This document shows, piece after piece, positions 1 to 7,815 of a DNA stretch of 64,000 nucleotides. The position numbers were made by a program, and so were the translations under genes. Every line of letters begins with the position of its first letter. Positions within the stretch are counted from its first letter, which is position 1. The stretch is taken from assembly GCA_963726405.1 (NCBI GenBank), contig CAVSCF010000001.1, positions 124,001-188,000 of the forward strand, read 5' to 3'. Source of the DNA: JAOUJD01 sp963726405 (GTDB taxonomy: Bacteria > Pseudomonadota > Gammaproteobacteria > Burkholderiales > Burkholderiaceae_F). The notes under the pieces are model-generated. The model saw only the letters and a program-made list of their open reading frames with translations. It had not been told where the DNA came from and made no database searches.

Positions 1-346
1 TGACGAGGCGTGTCGCTTTCAGCACTTGCAGGGTGGGCCTTGGATCAGTGGCGCGAATTGTCAAAGAAGGGGAACTTCGCGGTCAAGCAGTAATACGTAT
101 CTGCTCGGACAATCCGCGGTGGGTCAAGAGTGGCCGCCTGCCGGAGTCGATGGGGACTCGAACCCGAAGTGAAACGGCATAAGTATCCAAAGGCGGAGCG
201 TCATCTGATGAGCATTGCGAAGACACGAGCCGCCACCGTCACCGTGACACTGTCGTGTGCGGCGTGGGCCGCCGGCGAGCATCCCGGCCATGGCACGCAC
301 TGGGGCTGGCGTTGCGGTGGCCGCTAGCGGGCCCGCCTTCGGGTGA

Positions 347-480
347 GGCGACGTCGTCGCCACCATGCGCTACATCGACGACGAGATGAAGTCCGGCAAG
401 CCGGTCCGAGGATGTCAATTTCAGCGAGCCGGAGATCGCCGCCGTGGTTCGCTGGCAAGCCGTGCTGACGGCATTGAAAG
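347..480 (+). pseudogene. possible remnant of a coding region, no intact gene in 1-490
   Basis: The first 490 bases hold no convincing intact gene. Two protein-like stretches lie in adjacent frames. One starts after a stop at 344-346 and reads DVVATMRYIDDEMKSGKPV. The other, from about 408, reads EDVNFSEPEIAAVVRW and continues to about 480. Joining them needs one frameshift near 405, so this may be the 3' end of an eroded gene. I do not recognise the family. A third stretch at 4-93 (frame 1, ending ELSKKGNFAVKQ then TAA) could be the tail of a gene that lies mostly outside the window. Both readings are tentative and rest only on amino-acid texture. Confidence 0.2.
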
Positions 481-490
481 GAGCATTACG

Positions 491-1282
491 ATGGCAGGAA
501 CGACAGGAACGACCAGGTACCGGCGCGTCATTCGCCGCATCGCAGGGGCGGCCGCGTTGCTGGCCGCCGTCGCTCTTCCGCAGTTGGCGGCCGCGCAGTC
601 GGACAAGATCGACCCGCAGGCGGTGAAGTTGCTGAAGGCGGCGACCGACTTCGTCGCCAGCCAGAAGGCGCTGGCCGCGGATACGCGCAACACGCTCGAG
701 GTCGTCCTCACGTCGGGGCAGAAGATCCAGTTCGCCCATACGGCGAAGGTGTCCATGCAACGACCGAACAAGCTGCGGGCCGAGCGCACCGGGGACCTCG
801 TCAACCAGGTCTTCTACTACGACGGCAAGTCGCTCACGCTCAGCAATCCGGCCGAACGGGTCTTCGCGACCGTCGCGGCGCCGGGCACGGTGGAGGAGAT
901 GCTCGAGTTCGCCCGCACCTCGCTCGACATCGTTGCGCCGGCGGGCGACCTGCTCTCCCGCAACGCGTTCGACATCCTGATGACCGACGTCACCTCGGGC
1001 TTCGTCGTCGGCAAGGGCGTCGTGGAAGGCGTCCGCTGCGACCACCTCGCGTTCCGTGCCCCGCACGTCGACTGGCAGATCTGGATCCAGGAAGGCAAGG
1101 AGCCGCTGCCGCGCAAGCTGGTGATCACGACGCGCGATGTCGTGAACGCCCCGCAGTTCGAAGTCGTGGTGACGCGCTGGGACCTGAAGCCAGCGTTCGA
1201 CGACAAGACGTTCACGTTCGTCCCGGCGCCGGGCGCGCGTCGGGTCGACTTCCTGCCGCTTGGCAAGGCCACGCAGCGATAA
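491..1282 (+). CDS. secreted DUF2092-family protein
   Basis: A protein of 263 residues with an N-terminal signal peptide: an arginine-rich start, then a hydrophobic core and an AAAQ cleavage region near residue 36. The mature part has alternating strands and resembles DUF2092, a LolA/LolB-like beta fold of unknown function that is often found near sulfatases and other periplasmic enzymes. I chose the ATG at 491 because AAAGGAG lies 7 nt upstream (477-483) and the signal peptide begins there. An in-frame ATG at 365 would add about 42 non-hydrophobic residues. The stop codon overlaps the next start (TAATG), so the two are probably translated together. It may carry lipid or hydrophobic ligand in the periplasm, but this is inference. 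Confidence 0.75.
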   Translation: MAGTTGTTRYRRVIRRIAGAAALLAAVALPQLAAAQSDKIDPQAVKLLKAATDFVASQKALAADTRNTLEVVLTSGQKIQFAHTAKVSMQRPNKLRAERTGDLVNQVFYYDGKSLTLSNPAERVFATVAAPGTVEEMLEFARTSLDIVAPAGDLLSRNAFDILMTDVTSGFVVGKGVVEGVRCDHLAFRAPHVDWQIWIQEGKEPLPRKLVITTRDVVNAPQFEVVVTRWDLKPAFDDKTFTFVPAPGARRVDFLPLGKATQR

Positions 1283-1791
1283 TGGGAGACGCCATGCACA
1301 TTCAACGTTCGATCAAGCCGCTGCTGCTCGCCGCCGTGGGCGCGGCGCTTCTGCTGGCCGACTTCGCGCCGGGCGATCTTTCCGGGTTTCGTCCGCTGCG
1401 CGAGGCCCAGGCGATCATCGGCGCGCCGATGACCCCGATGTCCTATGCTGGCGTCGCGCGGCGAACGACAGCGCGGGTCGTCACGGCGGAGACCATGGCT
1501 GTGACCACCGCCGCGGCGACGACCGCGGCCGCGAGCCAGCAACAGGCCGCCGTCGCCCAGCAGCAGGCCGCAACGGCCCAGAAACAGGCGGCTACAGCGC
1601 AGCAGCAGGCAGCGGTGGCGCAGCAGCAGGCCGCCGCGGCGCGTCCCGCCGTCGGTACGGTTGTCTCGGCGCTACCGGCCGGGTGCGCGCAGGAAGCGAT
1701 CGGCGGCGTCGAGTACCAGCGCTGCGCGGGCGTGTATTACCGTGCGGCTTTCCAGGGAAACAACCTCGTGTACGTTGTCCAGCAGCCGTAG
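1282..1791 (+). CDS. secreted protein with Q/A heptad repeats
   Basis: A protein of 169 residues starting at the ATG that overlaps the previous stop. A second ATG at 1294 has GGGAGA just upstream and may be the true start. An N-terminal hydrophobic segment (about residues 12-28) looks like a signal peptide or anchor. In the middle are five near-identical heptads of the form QQQAAxA (about residues 87-122), likely a helical rod or coiled coil. The last 40 residues hold two Cys and the motif CAGVYYRAAFQGNNLVYVV, a small beta unit seen at the ends of DUF6515-like exported proteins. The function is unknown. Position between the DUF2092 protein and the arylsulfatase suggests an envelope role in the same operon. 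Confidence 0.65.
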   Translation: MGDAMHIQRSIKPLLLAAVGAALLLADFAPGDLSGFRPLREAQAIIGAPMTPMSYAGVARRTTARVVTAETMAVTTAAATTAAASQQQAAVAQQQAATAQKQAATAQQQAAVAQQQAAAARPAVGTVVSALPAGCAQEAIGGVEYQRCAGVYYRAAFQGNNLVYVVQQP

Positions 1792-1803
1792 CGGAGCATC
1801 TCC

Positions 1804-4149
1804 ATGAAGCGAATCGCGAAATTCCCGATCACCCCGGTTCTCGCCGCGGTCTGCGCGACGGCGGCGTCGGCGCAGCCGGCCGTCAACCGCACGGTCCTAC
1901 CGGTGCAGGAACCGCGCATCCCGCCGAGCACCACCTTCGACGTGCGCAACGCGAAGATGCCGAAGCGGTTCGACGTCAAGGCGCCGGCCGGCGCGCCCAA
2001 TGTCGTGATCGTCCTGATCGACGACCTCGGGTTCGGCGCGACCAGTACGTTCGGTGGCCCGATCCGCACCGACGTGCTCGACAAGCTCGCGGCCAACGGC
2101 CTGCGCTACAACAACTTCCACACCACCGCGCTGTCGTCGCCGACGCGCGCAGCGCTGAAGTCGGGTCGCAACCATCATCAGGTGAACATGGGCTTCATCA
2201 CCGAGATGGCGACCGGCTTCCCCGGCGCGACCGGCCAGATCCCGGACACGACCGCGTCGCTGGCGGAGATCCTGCGCCTGAACGGCTACAGCACGGCCGC
2301 GTTCGGCAAGTGGCACGAGACGGCATCGTGGGAAGCCAGCGTCGCCGGCCCGTTCGAGCGCTGGCCGACCGGGCAGGGCTTCGACAAGTTCTACGGGTTC
2401 ATCGGCGGCGAGACCAACCAGTGGGCACCGTACCTGTACGACGGCACCGCGCAGGTCGAACTGCCGAACGACCCGAACTACCACTTCATGACCGACATGA
2501 CCGACAAGGCGGTCGCGTGGGTCCAGTACCAGAAGGCGCTGGCGCCCGACAAGCCGTTCTTCGTCTACTTCGCGCCCGGCGCGACGCACGCGCCGCACCA
2601 CGTGCCGAAGGTCTGGATCGACAAGTGGAAGGGCAAGTTCGACCAGGGTTGGGACAAGGTGCGCGAGGAGACGCTTGCGCGCCAGATCCAGCAGGGTGTG
2701 GTGCCGTCGGGCACGAAACTCGCGTCCAAGCCCGACGCCATCAAGGACTGGGACAAGCTGTCGGCCGACGAGAAGCGCCTGTTCGCGCGCCAGGCGGAAG
2801 TCTTTGCGGCGTTCGTCGAATACACCGACCACGAGATCGGCCGCATGCTGCGCGCGATCGACGCGACCGGCGAGGCTGACAACACGCTCGTCTTCTACAT
2901 CGCGGGCGACAACGGCACCAGCGGCGAGGGCGGTGCCAACGGCATGTTCAACGAGTACACGTACTTCAATGGCGTGCCGGAGAAGGTCGAGGACATGCTG
3001 AAGAAGATCGACCAGTGGGGCGGGCCGGAGACCTATCCGCACATGGCCGCCGGCTGGTCGGTCGCCTTCAACGCGCCGTTCGCCTGGATGAAGCAGGTGC
3101 CGTCGGACTTCGGCGGCACGCGCAACGGCATGGTGGTGCACTGGCCCAAGGGCATCAAGTCGAAGAACGGCATCCGCACGCAGTTCGGCCACGTGATCGA
3201 CGTGGCGCCGACGGTGCTGCAGGCGGCCGGCCTGCCGGAGCCCAAGGTCGTCAACGGCACGCCGCAGATCCCGATGGCCGGAACGAGCCTCGCCTATTCG
3301 TTCGACAACGAGAAAGCGAAGGAGCGCCACACGACGCAGTACTTCGAGATCCTCGGCAACCGCGCGATCTACCACGACGGCTGGTTCGCGCGGACCATCC
3401 ACAAGGCGCCGTGGGAGACGAAGCCGCGTCGGTCGCTGGAGACGGACGTCTGGGAACTCTACGATGTGCGGTCCGACTTCAGCCTCGCGAACGACGTCGC
3501 GGCGAAGAATCCGAAGAAGCTCGCGCAGCTGCAGTCGCTGTTCCTGGCCGAGGCGAAGAAGTACAACGTCTTGCCGCTCGACGACCGGATGTTCGAGCGC
3601 CTGGATGCGAAGACCGTCGGCCGCCCGGACCTCATGGGGGGGCGCACCTCGCTCACGCTCGCCGACGGCATGACCGGCATGATGGAAGCGGTGTTCATCA
3701 ACGTGAAGAACCGTTCGAAGGTCATCACGGCCGAGATCGAAGTGCCGGCCGGCGGCGGTAACGGCACGGTCATCGCGCAGGGCGGGCGCTTCGGCGGCTG
3801 GTCGCTGTACGTCAAGGACGGCGTGCCGGCCTATGACTACAACTTCCTCGGCATGCAGCGGACGTCGATCGTGGCGAACACGAAGCTCGCACCCGGCAAG
3901 TCGGTCCTGAAGTTCGACTTCGCGTACGACGGCGGCGGGCCGGGCAAGGGCGGCAAGGGCACGCTCTACGTCAACGACCAGAAGGTCGGCGAGGGTCGGA
4001 TCGAGCACACGCAGTTCGGCATCTTCTCGGCGGACGAGACCGCCGACGTCGGCATCGACCTCGGCACGCCGGTGGTCGAGGCGATCGGCGCGGAAGCGAA
4101 GTCGAAGTTCACCGGACGGATTCCCAAGCTGACTGTCCAGGTGAGGTAG
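1804..4149 (+). CDS. arylsulfatase, serine-type
   Basis: A 781-residue periplasmic sulfatase of the alkaline phosphatase superfamily that would hydrolyse sulfate esters. A signal peptide covers about residues 1-23. Metal-binding Asp residues are in LIDDLG (D73, D74), and a later AGDNG supplies D369 and N370. The catalytic signature is S111-S-P-T-R115, followed by GRNHH. The residue converted to formylglycine is therefore Ser, where most aerobic homologues have Cys. Ser-type sulfatases are matured by radical-SAM anSME enzymes, and one is encoded 16 bp downstream. About 130 C-terminal residues (from about 650) form an extra beta-rich region, usual in the long arylsulfatases of this group. GGAG lies 7 nt before the start. 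The natural substrate is unknown. Confidence 0.92.
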   Translation: MKRIAKFPITPVLAAVCATAASAQPAVNRTVLPVQEPRIPPSTTFDVRNAKMPKRFDVKAPAGAPNVVIVLIDDLGFGATSTFGGPIRTDVLDKLAANGLRYNNFHTTALSSPTRAALKSGRNHHQVNMGFITEMATGFPGATGQIPDTTASLAEILRLNGYSTAAFGKWHETASWEASVAGPFERWPTGQGFDKFYGFIGGETNQWAPYLYDGTAQVELPNDPNYHFMTDMTDKAVAWVQYQKALAPDKPFFVYFAPGATHAPHHVPKVWIDKWKGKFDQGWDKVREETLARQIQQGVVPSGTKLASKPDAIKDWDKLSADEKRLFARQAEVFAAFVEYTDHEIGRMLRAIDATGEADNTLVFYIAGDNGTSGEGGANGMFNEYTYFNGVPEKVEDMLKKIDQWGGPETYPHMAAGWSVAFNAPFAWMKQVPSDFGGTRNGMVVHWPKGIKSKNGIRTQFGHVIDVAPTVLQAAGLPEPKVVNGTPQIPMAGTSLAYSFDNEKAKERHTTQYFEILGNRAIYHDGWFARTIHKAPWETKPRRSLETDVWELYDVRSDFSLANDVAAKNPKKLAQLQSLFLAEAKKYNVLPLDDRMFERLDAKTVGRPDLMGGRTSLTLADGMTGMMEAVFINVKNRSKVITAEIEVPAGGGNGTVIAQGGRFGGWSLYVKDGVPAYDYNFLGMQRTSIVANTKLAPGKSVLKFDFAYDGGGPGKGGKGTLYVNDQKVGEGRIEHTQFGIFSADETADVGIDLGTPVVEAIGAEAKSKFTGRIPKLTVQVR

Positions 4150-4165
4150 CGGGATAGAGCGCGCG

Positions 4166-5440
4166 ATGGACGCACCGGTCGAAGTCCGGCGCCCCGGCAT
4201 TCACGTGCTGGCCAAGCCGATCGGCGCCGTGTGCGACATCGCATGCGACTACTGCTTCTACCTGGAGAAGCGGGAGCTCTACAAGCGCGGCGAGCACTTC
4301 AAGATGCCGGACGAGGTGCTCGCCCGCTACATCGAGCAGTACGTCGAGGCGCAGCCGACCCCCGTGGTCGAGTTCGTCTGGCATGGTGGGGAGCCGACCC
4401 TGCTCGGCGTGGACTTCTTCCGCCGTGTCGTCGAGCTGCAGAAGCCGTACCGCGATCGCAAGGAGATCCGCAACTCGCTGCAGACCAACGCGGTGCGGCT
4501 CGACGACGAGTGGTGCGCGTTCTTCAAGGAGAACGACTTCTTCGTCGGCGTGAGCCTGGACGGTCCGCGCGAAATCCACGACCGTTACCGCAAGGACCGG
4601 CACGGGCAGGGCACCTTCGACCGCGTGATGGAAGGCGTGCGCCTGCTGCAGAAGCACGGCGTCGAGTTCAACGCGCTCGCGTGCGTCGGCCGCGAGACGG
4701 CTTACCGGCCGCTCGACGTGTACCGCTTCTTCAAGGAGGCGGGCATCGACTACATCCAGTTCACGCCCATCGTCGAGCGCGAGCCGGACGAGGCGACGAA
4801 GGTGATCAAGCTCTGGCTCGCGCGGCCCGCGGTGCTCGACAGGCCCGAGCCGAACACGCGCGTCACGCCGTGGACGGTGGAGCCCGAGGCGTACGGCGAC
4901 TTCCTGATCGCGATCTACGAGGAGTGGGTGCGCAAGGACGTCGGCAGCGTGTTCGTGATGAATTTCGAGTGGGCGCTGACGCAGTGGCTGGGTGAGCCAT
5001 CGCCCGTGTGCATCTTCTCGCGCCAGTGCGGACGCGCCGTCGCGATGGAGCACGACGGCAGCGTGTTCGCCTGCGATCACTATGTCTACCCGGAATACAA
5101 GCTGGGCAACGTGCTCGACGGCAACCTCGGCGCGATGGTCGAAGCCTCGGTGGCGTCGGGCTTCGGGCCGCACAAGGAAACGACGCTGCCGCGCTACTGC
5201 CGCGAGTGCGAGGTCAAGGAGGCCTGCTGGGGCGGCTGCCCGAAACACCGTTTCGGGACCACGCCAGACGGCGAGCCCGGCCTGCACTACCTGTGCGCCG
5301 GGTACAAGAAGTTCTTCCGCCACATCCGCAAGTACCTGCGGGCGATGACAACGCTGCTGGAGAACGACCTGCCGGTGTCGGCGGTGATGCGCGCGGTGGA
5401 CGGGCCGCTGATCGTTTCGCGTGCGGCGAAAGCGCCCTGA
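4166..5440 (+). CDS. anaerobic sulfatase maturase (radical SAM, SPASM)
   Basis: A 424-residue radical-SAM enzyme that oxidises the active-site Ser or Cys of a sulfatase to formylglycine in the cytoplasm, before or during export. The radical-SAM cluster motif is C23-x3-C27-x2-C30 (CDIACDYC), followed by FYLEKRELY, typical of anSME. The C-terminal SPASM region has many Cys residues (CGRAVAMEHDGSVFACDH, then YCRECEVKEACWGGCPKHRF and a final LCAGYKKFF) for two auxiliary Fe-S clusters. It lies 16 bp after the Ser-type arylsulfatase, which fits an AtsA/AtsB-like pair in which the maturase serves its neighbour. anSME proteins can also act on Cys-type sulfatases, so the enzyme at 33084 is a second possible client. 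Confidence 0.93.
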   Translation: MDAPVEVRRPGIHVLAKPIGAVCDIACDYCFYLEKRELYKRGEHFKMPDEVLARYIEQYVEAQPTPVVEFVWHGGEPTLLGVDFFRRVVELQKPYRDRKEIRNSLQTNAVRLDDEWCAFFKENDFFVGVSLDGPREIHDRYRKDRHGQGTFDRVMEGVRLLQKHGVEFNALACVGRETAYRPLDVYRFFKEAGIDYIQFTPIVEREPDEATKVIKLWLARPAVLDRPEPNTRVTPWTVEPEAYGDFLIAIYEEWVRKDVGSVFVMNFEWALTQWLGEPSPVCIFSRQCGRAVAMEHDGSVFACDHYVYPEYKLGNVLDGNLGAMVEASVASGFGPHKETTLPRYCRECEVKEACWGGCPKHRFGTTPDGEPGLHYLCAGYKKFFRHIRKYLRAMTTLLENDLPVSAVMRAVDGPLIVSRAAKAP

Positions 5441-5634
5441 TGGGCTGGCCAGGAGGCTCCGTCGTGCTCCGCCGTGCTGAACGGCCCGAGGCTGTGGACC
5501 CGGACCCGCGTCGTCGACGGATCGCAGTACGTCCAGCGCGTGGCGATTGCGCTCGATCGGATGGCATGATCTGAGGCTGCCGGCGTGCCGGCGGGTGAAT
5601 ATCCACGTTGAGTTCGCAAGGTGAGGGAGCACAC

Positions 5635-7572
5635 ATGAGAGCAAGATCACTGCTGGTTCGTAACTCGATGGCTGCGTTGCTGGGCAGCCTTTTGCTCGGC
5701 ACGCTCCCGGTGCAGGCCCAGGACGCCGGCGCGGCGGACAAGGCCAAGCTCGAGAGGGCACACTCGAGCAAACCGAACTACTCGCCGTACGCGGGGCGCA
5801 CCTTCCCGACGCGGCCGCTCTTCGGTGATACGCACCTGCACACCGGCTTCTCGATGGACGCCGGAGCGTTCGGTGCGCGGCTCACGCCCAAGGACGCCTA
5901 CCGATTCGCCCGTGGCGAGGAAGTCACCTCCAACAGCGGCCAGCCGGTCAGGCTGTCGCGCCCGCTCGACTTCCTGGTCGTCGCCGATCACTCGGACGGC
6001 ATGGGTTTCTTTCCGCAACTGATGAGCGCGGACCCGGAACTGCTCGCCACACCGCAGGGCCGCAAGTGGTACGACATGATCCACGGCGGCCAGGGCGCCG
6101 CCGCGGCGATGGACATCATCGTCAGCTTCGGCAAGGGGCAGATGCCCAAGGGCTTTCCGCTGCCGGGCACGTCGTCCTACAAGAACGCCTGGATGGAGAC
6201 CATCAAGGCGGCCGAGGCCTACAACGATCCGGGCCGCTTCACGGCGTTCATCGGTTTCGAGTGGACCTCGAACACGGGCGGGAACAACCTGCACCGCAAC
6301 GTCATCTTCCGCGGCAACGGCGCGCAGGCCGCGCTGGTCGAGCCGTTCACGACGCTGCCGCCCCTGGGCAGCGACAACCCCGTGGAACTGTGGAAGTACA
6401 TGGCGGTGACGCAGGAGAAGTCGGGCAGCGAGGTGCTCGCGATCGCGCACAACGGCAACCTCAGCAACGGCCGCATGTTCCCGACGGTGGAGGCGTTCGG
6501 CAAGAAGATCGATCGCGATTACGCGCAGACGCGCGCGCGCTGGGAACCGCTGTACGAAATGACGCAGACCAAGGGCACGGGCGAGTCGCATCCGTTCCTT
6601 TCGCCCAACGACGAATTCGCCGACTTCGAGCTGTGGGACCGGGCCAATCTCGACGGCACCGTGCCCAAGACGAAGGACATGCTCGAGTTCGAATACGCGC
6701 GTTCTGGACTGAAGAACGGCATGGCGCTCGAGGCGCGCCTCGGCACCAACCCCTTCAAGTTCGGGATGATCGGCAGCAGCGACGCGCACACCGGACTCAC
6801 TGCCATGGAAGAGGACAACTTCTTCGGCAAGACGGCGCCGCAGGAGCCGAGCCCGGAGCGGATGACCAAAGCCTTCTTCGACAACCCCAAGACTGGCGTG
6901 CGCATCATGGACTGGGAAGTCGGCGCCTCCGGCTACGCGGCCGTATGGGCGACCGACAATACGCGCGAGGCCATCTTCGACGCGATGAAGCGCCGCGAAA
7001 CGTATGCGACCACCGGTTCGCGGATGGCGGTGCGGTTCTTCGGTAGCTGGGATTTCGCGGCGGCCGACGCGCACAACCGGATGCCGGCGCAGATCGGCTA
7101 TGCGAAGGGCGTGCCGATGGGCGGAGACCTGAGTGCCGCGCCTAACGGCAAGGCGCCGACGTTCCTTGTCGCTGCCCTGAAGGATCCGATCGGCGCGAAC
7201 CTCGATCGCCTCCAGATCATCAAGGGCTGGGTCGACAAGGACGGCAAGACGCAGGAGCGCGTGTACGACGTCGCGTGGTCGGGGGATCGCAAGCCGGGCC
7301 GTGACGGCAAGCTGCCGGCGGTCGGAAGCACGGTCGACGTCGCCAACGCGACGTGGACGAACACGATCGGGGCGCCGGAACTGATCGCGGTCTGGAAGGA
7401 CCCGCAATTCGACGCCAAGCAGCGGGCGCTCTACTACGTGCGCGTGCTGGAGATACCGACGCCGCGCTGGACGGCATACGACGCCAAGCGGTTCGGCATC
7501 AAGCCGCTGCCGGAAACGCGCATGACGATCCAGGAGCGCGCGTACACCTCGCCGATCTGGTACACGCCCTGA
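5635..7572 (+). CDS. exported DUF3604 family protein (PHP-like)
   Basis: A protein of 645 residues with a clear signal peptide (hydrophobic core about residues 12-24, cleavage near VQAQ, 26-29). Metal-ligand motifs of a PHP-like amidohydrolase fold are visible in order: FGDTHLHTG (D65, H67, H69), VVADHSDGMG, GFEWTS, AHNGNLSNG and GSSDAHTGL. DUF3604 proteins have no well-defined reaction; a metal-dependent hydrolase role is inferred. I chose ATG 5635 because GAGGGAG lies 5 nt upstream and the signal peptide begins there; a TTG at 5608 is also possible. It follows the sulfatase/anSME pair on the same strand after a 194-bp gap, so it may have its own promoter. Confidence 0.85.
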   Translation: MRARSLLVRNSMAALLGSLLLGTLPVQAQDAGAADKAKLERAHSSKPNYSPYAGRTFPTRPLFGDTHLHTGFSMDAGAFGARLTPKDAYRFARGEEVTSNSGQPVRLSRPLDFLVVADHSDGMGFFPQLMSADPELLATPQGRKWYDMIHGGQGAAAAMDIIVSFGKGQMPKGFPLPGTSSYKNAWMETIKAAEAYNDPGRFTAFIGFEWTSNTGGNNLHRNVIFRGNGAQAALVEPFTTLPPLGSDNPVELWKYMAVTQEKSGSEVLAIAHNGNLSNGRMFPTVEAFGKKIDRDYAQTRARWEPLYEMTQTKGTGESHPFLSPNDEFADFELWDRANLDGTVPKTKDMLEFEYARSGLKNGMALEARLGTNPFKFGMIGSSDAHTGLTAMEEDNFFGKTAPQEPSPERMTKAFFDNPKTGVRIMDWEVGASGYAAVWATDNTREAIFDAMKRRETYATTGSRMAVRFFGSWDFAAADAHNRMPAQIGYAKGVPMGGDLSAAPNGKAPTFLVAALKDPIGANLDRLQIIKGWVDKDGKTQERVYDVAWSGDRKPGRDGKLPAVGSTVDVANATWTNTIGAPELIAVWKDPQFDAKQRALYYVRVLEIPTPRWTAYDAKRFGIKPLPETRMTIQERAYTSPIWYTP

Positions 7573-7815
7573 CACGGAGTCCTCGGGACCGTTACGGCAG
7601 ATCGATGAGGAAGCCGCGCCGCGACGCTGCAACGACGCGGGCGGCGTGCCTCGACTGCTGCGGTTGAACCGGGCAAGCCTTATTACGATGGCGTCGCCGC
7701 ATTCATCGAAGAGGGGGAGACCGGGGGGTCGCCCCCTCCATCGTTTCGGCGCGGTCAAATCGGACTGCGCGTAAGCGGCTACCGTGAACAGTCCGCGTCG
7801 TTGCCCCCTGGTGTG

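Noticed and set aside
5441..5569. In-frame continuation after the anSME stop ending in VVDGSQYVQRVAIALDRMA
   Set aside because: It looks protein-like but has no good ribosome site of its own and needs read-through of TGA; the maturase is already full length. Too weak to annotate.
7711..7738. Hairpin GAGGGGG...CCCCCTC after the DUF3604 gene as a terminator
   Set aside because: The stem is good but no T-run follows; not supported as an intrinsic terminator.
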